Positions 55,860 to 64,000 of a stretch of 64,000 nt of DNA are shown piece after piece (position 1 is the stretch's first letter; every line of letters begins with the position of its first letter). The translations under genes and the position numbers were made by a program. Under the pieces are notes generated by a model. It ran no database searches and was not told the origin of the DNA. It saw only the letters and a program-made list of their open reading frames with translations. The DNA is from Sphingobium sp. HWE2-09. GTDB lineage: Bacteria > Pseudomonadota > Alphaproteobacteria > Sphingomonadales > Sphingomonadaceae. The stretch spans positions 248,001-312,000 of the forward strand of contig NZ_JAYKZX010000003.1 in assembly GCF_035989265.1 (NCBI RefSeq), given 5' to 3'.

Positions 55860-57575
55860 GTGGACGGCATTGACGACCTGCGGCAGTTCGAGAATGAGGC
55901 GGACACCGCGATTGCCGCGATGCCGATCATGGCGCTTCCCGCCCGGGCGGTCTTGGCGGGACTGCATTATTTCCTCTGGGTCACCCAGCATGCAGGCCTG
56001 CTCGACCTGGACCCGCAACCGGGGGTTTCCGAGACCGCGATACGGCGCATGGGATACCTGCTGCCGCTATTGGTGCGGCGCCAGGCCGAACCCTTTGGAG
56101 CCTCAGCCCGCGACGCTCTGGACGGATTCTTGGAAGCGGATCCCACGGGCGAGCAGATGGCGCAGCTGCTGAGCTACGCGCATTTCAGCGAGTTCATGCC
56201 GGAGGCCCACAAGAAATACTATACGGTCACGACCATCAGGGAGGGGTTTCGCCTCGTCCTGCGCAGCGAATGGTTTGAGCAGATGCAGGCGCGCGATATC
56301 CTGCTCAGCGAGCTTGCGCTCGTGTTCCCGTTCCCGGCGAAGAAGGAGCTGGATCCTGTCCTGCGCGAGATCGTGCGGGATCTCCCGGATGCGAACTGGG
56401 ACCTGGTCGGCCCGTTGCTGGGCCGCAAGATCGAAGCGCTGCTCTTCTCGCTCGCCGAGCCCAACCTCGTCGCGCCCGAAGGCATGGAGCGCATCTTCGG
56501 GTCGGGATATTCGGGATTCTATCGCATTCGCGCAGCGATCCTCGCCTATGCCGAGCTGGCGCTCGAGATATCGATGATCCTCGGGGCGACGTCCAACCGC
56601 GAAAATGACGGGAAGGGCATCTCCGACGAGACCCTCGAATGGATCTCGTGCAACGTCGAGGCAGAGTGGTTTGTCGGGCTGATCGCGAGGCTGTCGGCCG
56701 CCGAGCCCGGGGATGTCGAGCGCTTCATCCGATTTTTCTGCGTTGATTTCCGGCAATCGCCAGCGCGCCACAACGGCGGGGATGGCCTGTTCCCGCCCTT
56801 CGCGCGCTTCGAGAAGAGCTACGTCTTCTCGCCGATCCTAGTCTTGAACTTCCTCCATCTCCGCAATGCCGTCTTCGCCTTCTCCACGCTGGATGCCCGT
56901 ACCTATGCGAACCACGTCTCCCACGAGCTGGAGCCGGTGCTCATCAGCCAGGCAATCGAGTTCCTGCGGCGGAGCCATCCCTGGTTCCTCCGACCGGGCT
57001 ACGATTATGCGGGTGGGGAAATCGACCTCGTCGTCGCTGGCGAGACCGGGCCTGTGCTGCTCATCCAGGCCAAGGGGACGCTACCACCGCAGGGGGCTCG
57101 CCTGACGGAGCGACTGGCCGATCGCATTCGCGAAGGCATCGGCCAAGTGGAGAAGTTCCGCGCACTGGAGGTAACCGAGCAGGAAGCTATCGCGAGTGCC
57201 GCCGTCGGGCGGCCTGTTGCGGTGGCTGACATCCGGCACGGCATCCTCGCTCGGTCGTGCTTCGGTGCACCCGAGATCTTCGATCCCGCGCTAGGGATCG
57301 CGCGGATCACGCTGCCGCTCCTGTCGCTTGCGCTCGGCGAGATGCGTGCCCGAGGGGAGCTGGCGGACATAGATGCGCTCCTCCTTCACCTGGAAGGGAT
57401 CGAGCTGCGCTATTTCGTGGAAGCCGACCCGCGGTGGGAAGAAGGAGCGTTCTCGCTGGCGGGCCGGCACCTGCACGTGCCGTTGTTCAAGTACGATCAG
57501 GACATGGTAGACATGGTTCGCGCACAATCGTGGGAATGCTCGTTTATTGAGGAGCCGAACGGCGGGCCCGATTGA
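55860..57575 (+). CDS. Unknown protein with C-terminal PD-(D/E)XK-nuclease-like motif, probably 5'-truncated
   Basis: About 570 aa, helical over the first two thirds (ARAVLAGLHYFLWVTQHAGL; TIREGFRLVLRSEWFEQMQA). Near the C-terminus stands GGEIDLVVAG followed by GPVLLIQAKGTLPP, i.e. Asp...Q-A-K, the signature of PD-(D/E)XK restriction-endonuclease-like folds, followed by helices (LADRIREGIGQVEKFRALEV). Coding character begins about 55800, but the upstream frame is degenerate and no good start exists; GTG 55860 is a placeholder. It could be a defence or repair nuclease. No partner methylase is present. Confidence 0.6.
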   Translation: MDGIDDLRQFENEADTAIAAMPIMALPARAVLAGLHYFLWVTQHAGLLDLDPQPGVSETAIRRMGYLLPLLVRRQAEPFGASARDALDGFLEADPTGEQMAQLLSYAHFSEFMPEAHKKYYTVTTIREGFRLVLRSEWFEQMQARDILLSELALVFPFPAKKELDPVLREIVRDLPDANWDLVGPLLGRKIEALLFSLAEPNLVAPEGMERIFGSGYSGFYRIRAAILAYAELALEISMILGATSNRENDGKGISDETLEWISCNVEAEWFVGLIARLSAAEPGDVERFIRFFCVDFRQSPARHNGGDGLFPPFARFEKSYVFSPILVLNFLHLRNAVFAFSTLDARTYANHVSHELEPVLISQAIEFLRRSHPWFLRPGYDYAGGEIDLVVAGETGPVLLIQAKGTLPPQGARLTERLADRIREGIGQVEKFRALEVTEQEAIASAAVGRPVAVADIRHGILARSCFGAPEIFDPALGIARITLPLLSLALGEMRARGELADIDALLLHLEGIELRYFVEADPRWEEGAFSLAGRHLHVPLFKYDQDMVDMVRAQSWECSFIEEPNGGPD

Positions 57576-58042
57576 TCGGCGAGCTTGATCCATTTCGGCC
57601 TGGCGCATGCATGTGCGCCATGCAGGAACGATAAATCAAATTTCAAGAGATCGACCGCCACTGAGACGTCGTTCGCGACTTCGTTGGTGCGGATGTGGCG
57701 GCGCTCCCTTTTAAGAGACGGTTCGCTCGGAACAGGCGATGGCAGCTTCCGTCGATACCTGACGTTGGTTAGCGCGGTCCTAAGCGACTATCTTGATCGG
57801 TAACGGCACGTGCAACCTGCGATTTTCTGGCCATCCCAGACGATGCCCTAAGAAGCTAGCTTCCTCGACAACCAGCCATTGTGACTCAATTGGACACCGG
57901 TCGCGTTGAAAAATAATTGTCGCATTCGGTCTCTATCGGCCGCCTGAAAAATTTAAAAAGAGTGACAATATCTTGACCGCCATCAGGTTCTGACGGACAT
58001 CGGATCGAGCTATTTTTTCAATCAAAGATCGGTATAGCCTGC
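57576..58042. other. Intergenic region, no gene seen
   Basis: 467 bases with only short frames of no recognisable product. The last 150 bases (57890-58042) are AT-rich (TTGAAAAATAATTG; AAAAATTTAAAAAGAG), unlike the surrounding DNA, and probably hold the promoter of the 551-aa gene. Confidence 0.4.
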
Positions 58043-59698
58043 ATGGATGCCCCAGCGGACGTCACCGCCGTTCCCGTCATCTACAAGATTCTGGGTATGA
58101 GCAATGACGATCAATTAGCGCCTTTGGTCGACACGCTTACGCAGACGCCTCTCAGCATACTTAAGATCTGCCGGGCCTATGAACGGCACGCCCCGAATCA
58201 CAGTCGGTATACCGATCAGATCGGCGATGAGATTTACCGCCTTGGCCAGAAGGCACTGAATATCACGGATGGTAGCCGCCCTTCGTATCAACGCATGATC
58301 GACGCGTTATGCAAACAGCTGGGGTCGCCTGCCCAGGAGGACGAGCTGGCCGACGACGAGACAGCTCTACTCAATGTCTTTACGTCGCAACGTCTCTCGT
58401 CGATCCCGACCGACAAGCAGCAAGCAGCCGTGAACGAGGCTCGTCAAGCAGCTGCCGAGGGTGCCCGCAGTTTTTTGAGCGCCGCAGAATGGCCTCCTCT
58501 GGCCGCCTGCCTTTTGCAAATCGCTTTCCTACGCGGGACGCATACTGAAGTTGCGCGCGCGAGTAAGGGAACCAAGGCGGTAAACTCGACACCAGCGCCT
58601 ATCAGTAACGCTGAGGCTTTGGTCATCAGTAATGATAGTGGAACACCTGTCCTAACGCTTGCCCAGATCAGTCCACCGGATTCGGAAGCTGGATGGCGTA
58701 AGGTCAGCAAGGATGACACCGGCATTAGCCGGTTAAATCCCCTTTTGCAGGTGGTACCTGGCATGGCGATGGCCGTAGAGGTTGGGACCAGCAATTACAT
58801 GAATGTGATTGTCCCGGCTGGAACCAAATTGGTGGAGAGCGTCAAGCACGGGGGCCTTATCGGCACACTCCGCAAAATCGGCACGAACGAACTCGCCGGA
58901 GCCACCAAACTCGATGTCGGGAAGCTTTCGGCCCTGGCCACTTCCGGCGCGGCTCTCAATATCGCATCTGCTGTGTTGGCGCAAAAACATCTCGCCGACA
59001 TCAGCGAGAAGCTCTCGGACATCAAGGAAGCCATCGAGGATGTCGCTACGTTTCAAAAAAACGAGCGTCGATCGGTCCTGACAGGATCGATCCGCTACTT
59101 TGAACAGATTGCTGGGTCAGTGCTGTCCGGAGAGCTCTCGGATGAGGTGGTTCACGTCATTGAAATGCACGAGACCAAGCTGCTGGAGGTGCAGGACCAT
59201 CTTGCCATCGACATCCGCAGCCAAACCGAAGCCCTGAAGATCCTGAAAGATGAGGAGTGGGTCCGACAGGGTAAGTATATAAAGGCGTTGGATGAGCAGC
59301 AGTCAGCGCTGGACAAACTCTATCGCGAAATGCTGCTATGCTTACGCGCGCGCGCTTGTGGCTGGCAGCTCTTCTCTGCCTTCCCCGGCCGAGAACAGCG
59401 TAAATGGGATCGGCTTCAGGATATCAGAGCCTCTGTACTAGCCTTGCTGCCGCAGGGTGAGGCAGCCGTTGCGCTGGACCAAATCCTCCGCGAGAAAATC
59501 AAAGCCGTCACCAGTGCTACTGAACGCTCCAAAATTTTGCGCAACGAAAACGCTGTGTTGGACCGCATCTCCGCTCAAAGCGCGATTGTGTTCGATGGCC
59601 TCCAAACAATCGGCACGGATATCTCCACTCACGACGCCCCCCTCTCGATAGATTTGAAAATTGAAGATGGGGTCATCGTAGCAACGCGTATGCGTTGA
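58043..59698 (+). CDS. Large hypothetical protein with a possible YaaW/UPF0174-like N-terminus
   Basis: 551 aa. The first ~150 residues (SNDDQLAPLVDTLTQTPLSI, then YTDQIGDEIYRLGQKALNIT and DALCKQLGSPAQEDELADDE) resemble in pattern the N-terminal helical domain of YaaW-type proteins. The middle contains a glycine-rich hydrophobic patch (LATSGAALNIASAVLAQKHL) and the end is long amphipathic helices (LADISEKLSDIKEAIEDVAT; IRSQTEALKILKDEEWVRQG), likely coiled coil. No catalytic motif seen. Lower GC than its neighbours and set between a nuclease-like gene and an integrase relic, so probably horizontally acquired. Function unknown. Confidence 0.65.
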   Translation: MDAPADVTAVPVIYKILGMSNDDQLAPLVDTLTQTPLSILKICRAYERHAPNHSRYTDQIGDEIYRLGQKALNITDGSRPSYQRMIDALCKQLGSPAQEDELADDETALLNVFTSQRLSSIPTDKQQAAVNEARQAAAEGARSFLSAAEWPPLAACLLQIAFLRGTHTEVARASKGTKAVNSTPAPISNAEALVISNDSGTPVLTLAQISPPDSEAGWRKVSKDDTGISRLNPLLQVVPGMAMAVEVGTSNYMNVIVPAGTKLVESVKHGGLIGTLRKIGTNELAGATKLDVGKLSALATSGAALNIASAVLAQKHLADISEKLSDIKEAIEDVATFQKNERRSVLTGSIRYFEQIAGSVLSGELSDEVVHVIEMHETKLLEVQDHLAIDIRSQTEALKILKDEEWVRQGKYIKALDEQQSALDKLYREMLLCLRARACGWQLFSAFPGREQRKWDRLQDIRASVLALLPQGEAAVALDQILREKIKAVTSATERSKILRNENAVLDRISAQSAIVFDGLQTIGTDISTHDAPLSIDLKIEDGVIVATRMR

Positions 59699-59914
59699 GC
59701 TGCAAGCAACTCCTCCAATTTTCTGGAGCTGAACAAGGCATCATGAGGAGCCCGGCTGCCAGTTCTCGGAAGGAAGAACGGTAGGTGTTGGCAAGAGCCG
59801 ACATTTCCAGCACTGCAACGGAACGGCCTAAGCTGGTCGCGAGCTGCCAGCAAATTCACGCCAAATCTGAACTTGAGTGACTCGAACAGCCGCCGAAATG
59901 CCTCGAAAATGACT

Positions 59915-60147
59915 GGGGGTATGTTAGGGGGTATCAGACCATTTGACTTTTCAAAGTTACCTCAATACAGGGATTTTCCGGTGCTATTCGATGACTGTAA
60001 GCGCACCATTACCTCCTCCGTCAGTATCCACATCGGGTTGAAAAACGACGGAAATCTGCTAAAAATTCGCGCTTTCTGGCTAGGTGCGTTTGTCGCCGTC
60101 CATGCCTGTCCGTTCCGTTCCCCATTGGGGGTATCGGAAAGGGGTAT
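59915..60147. repeat. Four GGGG(G)TAT motifs in the relic integrase leader
   Basis: GGGGGTAT at 59915-59922, 59927-59934 and 60127-60134, and GGGGTAT at 60141-60147, all on the plus strand in the 512-base gene-free stretch before the relic integrase. Paired copies 12-14 bases apart look like recombinase or excisionase arm sites, but this is unproven. Confidence 0.4.
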
Positions 60148-60210
60148 GAGGCCAAAGCGTGACACGCGATACCACCAGGAAGCGGACGAGGCAGATGGGA
60201 TGGTCGGCAG

Positions 60211-60484
60211 ATGGCGCTTTCAGACACGAGAATCAGGGGCTAAAGCCTCAGGACAAGCCATACAAGGTCGCTGACGAGCGCGGCCTTTTCCTCCTGATCA
60301 GCCCGAATGGCAGCCGACTATAGAAATTGAAATTTTGGATCGACGGACCCGATGCCCAAGGACGGTCCAAGAAGGTCGAAAAGCTATTCTCTCGTGGCGC
60401 TTATCCGGATGTTTCTTTAAAGAGAGCCCGTATACTGCGAGCCGAAGCGCGGGAGGTGCATGCTGCTGGCTTGGACCCCGCTCT
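60211..60484 (+). pseudogene. P4-type integrase, N-terminal DUF4102 domain only, disrupted
   Basis: Begins MALSDTRIRG, then a one-base deletion at about 60239 shifts the frame; LKPQDKPYKVADERGLFLLI and SPNGSRL follow, an in-frame TAG replaces the family Trp, then KLKFWIDGPDAQGRSKKVEK, LFSRGAYPDVSLKRARILRA and EAREVHAAGLDPAL. After that resemblance stops. The last part aligns with the first codons of the integrase at the left edge. Catalytic domain absent. Confidence 0.85.
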
Positions 60485-60803
60485 ATGATGGTATTGTCAT
60501 TACATCCAAGAATATAAGCGTCTAGCTATCCAGCGATGCGCGTGCTGCGCGTCCCGCGCGGGCGGGGGATAAAACTACGTCGAATTGTCCGGTCTAACGA
60601 CTGGTAGGCGGGCGTGACGGGCGAAAATCTTGATCGATCTTGCGCATCCTGCGGTTGCGACGCTTATTTTCTTGCTGAATATCATCAGCAAAAGTTACTT
60701 TAGCCTTCAATTTTACATCTCGACAAGAATGGAGTGGCACGCCATGTCGCGATAATAGATTGAAATTTGACGCTACATCGGCGTTACATGCGGGGGGGTT
60801 TTA
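60485..60803. other. Leader region of the autotransporter-like gene
   Basis: No coding sequence seen. AT-rich around 60660-60780 (CTTATTTTCTTGCTGAATAT; TACTTTAGCCTTCAATTTTA), a likely promoter region. A G7 run (60792-60798) provides the ribosome site. Confidence 0.4.
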
Positions 60804-63800
60804 ATGATTGGCGGGACTATGATATCGGCGCGTCGCTGGACCCTGGCGCTTGGCACCAGCGTCGCCGCCCTGGCAACCGCTTCCGCCTCTCCCGTATGGG
60901 CGCAATGCGCGCCGTCTCCGGCCGTAGCGGACAGTATCACGACTTGCAGCGGCACTGAAACCAATGGACTGGTTGTGGCCGTCGACAAGGCCCAGATTGT
61001 GGTCGATGCTGGCGCCGTGGTTTCCGGACCAGGACGTGGTAGCATCATGGTGCTGCCGCCGGTCGAAGCGGACAGTTACGCGACTGCCACATCCACGATC
61101 ATCGTTCGTGGGACAGTATCTGGTGCCAATGCCGGCATTGTCGTCGCTTCCAGCCAGCCGGATTCTTACGATTACTCTTATGGCGTTCGGACGCAGAGTG
61201 CGATTGTCGTCGAACAGGGTGGCGCGATACAAGGCGATGTGGGCGTCGAAGTAAATCCGAACGGCGGAAACTATAGCGGTTGGGCGTGGGTTACGATCGA
61301 CAATAGCGGGACAATAAGCGGGACCAGCGGTATCGCTCTGCGCGGCAATTCGTCAGCAAGCGGTCGCTTCGATTGGATCCGAAACGAGGCGACCGGCGTT
61401 ATTGGTGCTATTTTAGGTCAGGTTGGTTCGCTCGACAATGAAGGGCTGATTGACGGCGGTGCGAATAGTGCGATCAGCGATTTGCCTGATTATTATTCTT
61501 ATTATGGCCAAGGCACAATTGCAAACGGCGGCACCATTCGTTCAAGCGGAACTGCGGCTACTATTTTCCAGTATCGAAGCTTCAATCCAGGCAATTATGT
61601 CGAAAATGCCGGTACGATCGAAAATCTGGGTACGGGTGCAGCAATCGCCGGCAATACGATCTTCTACCTCGACAATGGTGCGACGGGGGTCATTCGCAGC
61701 GCGTCGGGCGCAGCTGTAACCGCTCCCGACTATCTGTCGATCACCAACGCTGGCCGCATCGAAAGCGCAGGGAATGCGATCGAAACCGGTGGCCGGATCA
61801 TATTGACCAATAGCGGCACTATCACGGGCAATGTCGTCTCCACCACCGGAAATCCTTATAGCGGCAGCGTCATCGACAATCGCGCGGGAACGATTGAGGG
61901 CGATGTGCTGCTCGGTGATGGCGATGATGTGTTCATCGCTGATAGTTCCGGTATCGGCGCCATTGCCGGTCGACTGGACGCTGGCGGTGGTGTGGATACA
62001 CTGCGGTATCTTTTTGAGGAAGATACGACCCTCAATGCAGGAATCGCATTACCCGCAAGTTTCGAGCAGATCGCCATGTGGGTCGGAAAGAATTCGACGT
62101 TGACCCTGGGTTCGGATTTCCTCTCGACCAGCACCATCGCAGTGGGTGGAGGAGACCCTTATTTTTACAATCCGGAAAACCGCTTCACCAATCAGGGCTT
62201 GATCGACACTGACGGACAGGCATTGGTCAGCGACTATAGTTCGACCGGCGGACTGACAGTTCGTAATGAAGGCAACATCCGAGCCAGCCTGAAGAATCCC
62301 GAACAGTTCGCGGTGGATTTGGGTAACGAATCCTATTTCAGCAATGCGGGAACGATCACTGCGGCCGGTGGCAACGCCGTCCGCTTCACTAGAGGCTATG
62401 AGCTTGCGAACAGCGGTTCCATTATTGCCGACGGGACGGCTGTCAGCACAACGATAGCCCTCGCCAATAGCGGGACGATCCAGTCTACCAGTGGAATGGG
62501 CGCGGACCTGAGCAACGCCTATCAAGGCCGCTCCTCCAATAGCGGTCTGATCGAAGGACGCACCATTGGCGCTCGCCTCCATTATTCCACCCTGGTCAAC
62601 AGCGGGACGATCAGGTCGGACGGAGCGGCGCTGGAATTCGGCTATAGCGGCATTCTCTACAACGAAGCTGGTGGCGTCGTACGTGGCGGCACGGCGGCTG
62701 TTCGTCAGTCTTCGCTTTATTCCGGTTCAGGCGGTTCGTTGATTTCCAACGCGGGCCTGATCCAAGGAGATGTCGATTTCGGCAACGGCTATGCCGACGC
62801 GACGTCCAGCAATGTCTTCATCGCGCGTGCGGGCGGCGTATTGGACGGCAACCTGAACCTGGGCGGCGGTAATGACACGCTTGTGACCAGTTTCGTGAAC
62901 GATGGCCCTGGCCAGTTTTCTGGAATCACCGGTGTGGTCACCGGCAACGGCAGCGAAAATCTTCGTTATATCATTGACGGATCGGTCGCGACGAATGTCG
63001 GTAAGGTAGGCATATTCTCGCGCATTGGCTATGATCTGACTACCGGCAGCGCGCTGACGCTGACTGGATCGACCATAGCGGCCGACACGCTGATCTTTGC
63101 CGGTCAGGGCAGCGTCGATCTGACGGCAGATATGACCGGCAGCCTTTCTGATCCGCTGATCCGCATGAATGTCGCGTCCTACCTTACCGATGCAGAGGGG
63201 CAAACAATTGCCAACGCGGTCACGCTGGTCAGTCACGGCACCTTGTCCAAGACGATAGCCGACCCCTATGCTTTTGGCGCACCACTGATCGCCGTCGGTG
63301 CAGGTAACAGCTTTGAAAATGCCGGAACGCTGCGTACAACGGGCGGCCAATATTACCGGCTGACGACCCTGGCTGGTGGCGGCACCGTGATCAACAGCGG
63401 CCTTATCGAAGTCAGTCGGGCCGATGTCTTCAATGGTAGTTTCTATTGGCCCTATGATAACAGCAAGCTGTTCAATAGCGGCGTCATCCGGGAGGCCGCC
63501 GATAGTGATGGCACGGCGCGAGGTATCGTCAATGCCAATGTGCTGGTCAACAATGGTACGATCGATATGGGTGGAACGGCTGTTGTATATGATTATCTCG
63601 TCTATGGAGCTAATCTGACGAACAACGGCCTGATCCGTAGCGTCAACGGAGCAGCGATCACCGGTTCCTATTATACGGTGTCTATCCGCAACGAGGCCGA
63701 TGGCGTTATTCAAGGTGGTGGTATCGGCGCAGCTATTGCTCTGGGCAATGGCCAAATCAGCAATGCCGGCACCATCAAAGGTGATGTCCAGTTCGGCGTC

Positions 63801-64000
63801 GATTATTATAGCGGCTCCGGTCTTTACATTGCCGATGGCGGTACGATCGAAGGCGATCTGCGTTTTGGCGGCGCAAATGACATTTTCCTGCAAGTGGGCG
63901 ACGATCTTGGCGTGACCGGGACGATCGATGGCGGTGATGGTCAGGACATGTTCGGTCGCATCTTTACGCGGGACGCCACCGTCATGCTGGGCGGTCGTCC
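60804..64000 (+). CDS. Giant autotransporter-like repeat adhesin, 3' end outside window
   Basis: Open without a stop for 1065 codons to the window edge. Starts MIGGTMISARRWTLALGTSV with a signal peptide cleaved near SPVWAQ; ATG 60804 follows GGGGGGG. The passenger consists of imperfect beta-helix turns of the type N-(S/A/E)-G-x-I: VTIDNSGTISGTSG, LDNEGLIDGG, VENAGTIENLG, ITNAGRIESAG, ILTNSGTITGNV, with an Asp-rich GDGDDVF/GGGNDT turn closing each larger unit (LLGDGDDVFIAD; LGGGNDTLVTSF; FGGANDIFLQVGD). This matches type V secreted adhesins of sphingomonads; the expected C-terminal beta-barrel lies outside. Likely surface attachment or biofilm role. The long minus-strand frames within are shadows. 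Confidence 0.88.
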   Translation, partial: MIGGTMISARRWTLALGTSVAALATASASPVWAQCAPSPAVADSITTCSGTETNGLVVAVDKAQIVVDAGAVVSGPGRGSIMVLPPVEADSYATATSTIIVRGTVSGANAGIVVASSQPDSYDYSYGVRTQSAIVVEQGGAIQGDVGVEVNPNGGNYSGWAWVTIDNSGTISGTSGIALRGNSSASGRFDWIRNEATGVIGAILGQVGSLDNEGLIDGGANSAISDLPDYYSYYGQGTIANGGTIRSSGTAATIFQYRSFNPGNYVENAGTIENLGTGAAIAGNTIFYLDNGATGVIRSASGAAVTAPDYLSITNAGRIESAGNAIETGGRIILTNSGTITGNVVSTTGNPYSGSVIDNRAGTIEGDVLLGDGDDVFIADSSGIGAIAGRLDAGGGVDTLRYLFEEDTTLNAGIALPASFEQIAMWVGKNSTLTLGSDFLSTSTIAVGGGDPYFYNPENRFTNQGLIDTDGQALVSDYSSTGGLTVRNEGNIRASLKNPEQFAVDLGNESYFSNAGTITAAGGNAVRFTRGYELANSGSIIADGTAVSTTIALANSGTIQSTSGMGADLSNAYQGRSSNSGLIEGRTIGARLHYSTLVNSGTIRSDGAALEFGYSGILYNEAGGVVRGGTAAVRQSSLYSGSGGSLISNAGLIQGDVDFGNGYADATSSNVFIARAGGVLDGNLNLGGGNDTLVTSFVNDGPGQFSGITGVVTGNGSENLRYIIDGSVATNVGKVGIFSRIGYDLTTGSALTLTGSTIAADTLIFAGQGSVDLTADMTGSLSDPLIRMNVASYLTDAEGQTIANAVTLVSHGTLSKTIADPYAFGAPLIAVGAGNSFENAGTLRTTGGQYYRLTTLAGGGTVINSGLIEVSRADVFNGSFYWPYDNSKLFNSGVIREAADSDGTARGIVNANVLVNNGTIDMGGTAVVYDYLVYGANLTNNGLIRSVNGAAITGSYYTVSIRNEADGVIQGGGIGAAIALGNGQISNAGTIKGDVQFGVDYYSGSGLYIADGGTIEGDLRFGGANDIFLQVGDDLGVTGTIDGGDGQDMFGRIFTRDATVMLGGR

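Noticed and set aside
62727..63893. Long minus-strand open frame (388 codons) opposite the right-edge adhesin
   Set aside because: It is the antisense of the repeat-rich adhesin frame; repetition and GC-rich third positions keep it open. The plus frame has a signal peptide, a ribosome site and family motifs.
1..64000. CRISPR arrays, rRNA or tRNA genes
   Set aside because: No regularly spaced direct repeats, and no T-loop-like or rRNA signature seen while reading both strands; a tRNAscan or rRNA model search was not possible.

Overview
This window looks like chromosome or large-plasmid DNA of a high-GC alphaproteobacterium of the Sphingomonadales (Sphingobium/Sphingomonas/Novosphingobium type). 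The evidence is several large TonB-dependent receptors next to carbohydrate genes, a LuxR-HTH/membrane protein/RadC-JAB/S24 repressor block of a kind I associate with this order, a REP-like element read in frame as CPEPVEG, and general-stress genes (DUF3072, SRPBCC, DUF1543). No rRNA, tRNA or CRISPR array was seen. All family names come from motif recognition; no database search was run.

Layout. 1-7.7 kb is the mobilisation and maintenance part of an integrative or mobilisable element: P4-type integrase (5' end outside the window), large ParB, a fused nucleotidyltransferase-HEPN protein, relaxase, ribbon-helix-helix protein and excisionase-like HTH. 8.3-11.1 kb is the small-gene block LuxR-HTH, hypothetical, membrane protein, RadC-like JAB protein and divergent S24 repressor. 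11.3-15.5 kb is a translationally coupled signalling module: small membrane protein, hybrid kinase with Hpt domain, and REC-GGDEF diguanylate cyclase. 15.7-18.2 kb has a short integrase beside a decayed iron-uptake locus (TonB receptor tail and PepSY protein, both truncated).

18.3-27.2 kb is an arabinan/L-arabinose locus: TonB receptor, two GH43 enzymes, an internally deleted GH51 arabinofuranosidase pseudogene, L-arabinose/galactose 1-dehydrogenase, AraD1-type dehydratase and a divergent FadR-type regulator. Related 13-bp palindromes lie in three of its control regions. 27.4-32.1 kb is an AraC regulator, TonB receptor and zinc alcohol dehydrogenase set. 32.4-34.6 kb is a graveyard of pseudogenes (HEAT-repeat relic, frameshifted ORF, IS1182-type fragment, serine resolvase).

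34.6-38.7 kb carries a complete His-Xaa-Ser system, hxsD-hxsB-hxsC-hxsA, each junction a 4-bp ATGA overlap, with a divergent membrane-anchored protein. I consider it the most interesting system here: two radical SAM enzymes with a secreted protein holding nine His-Xaa-Ser triplets and a peptidoglycan-binding domain. Beyond it, at 39.0-39.2 kb, an S24-repressor remnant is fused in frame to an integrase C-terminus.

39.6-55.0 kb is mainly metabolism, stress and repair: FAD/NAD(P)-binding protein plus DUF1543, PAS hybrid kinase, a second Mfd-like helicase, two SDRs, inositol monophosphatase, lipid kinase, small stress proteins and an SRPBCC-ADH-SDR operon. 55.0-60.5 kb is another accessory segment with a PD-(D/E)XK-like protein, an unfamiliar 551-aa protein with a possible YaaW-like N-terminus, and a dead P4-type integrase start. 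From 60.8 kb to the right edge runs one uninterrupted giant repeat-rich autotransporter-like adhesin, incomplete in the window.
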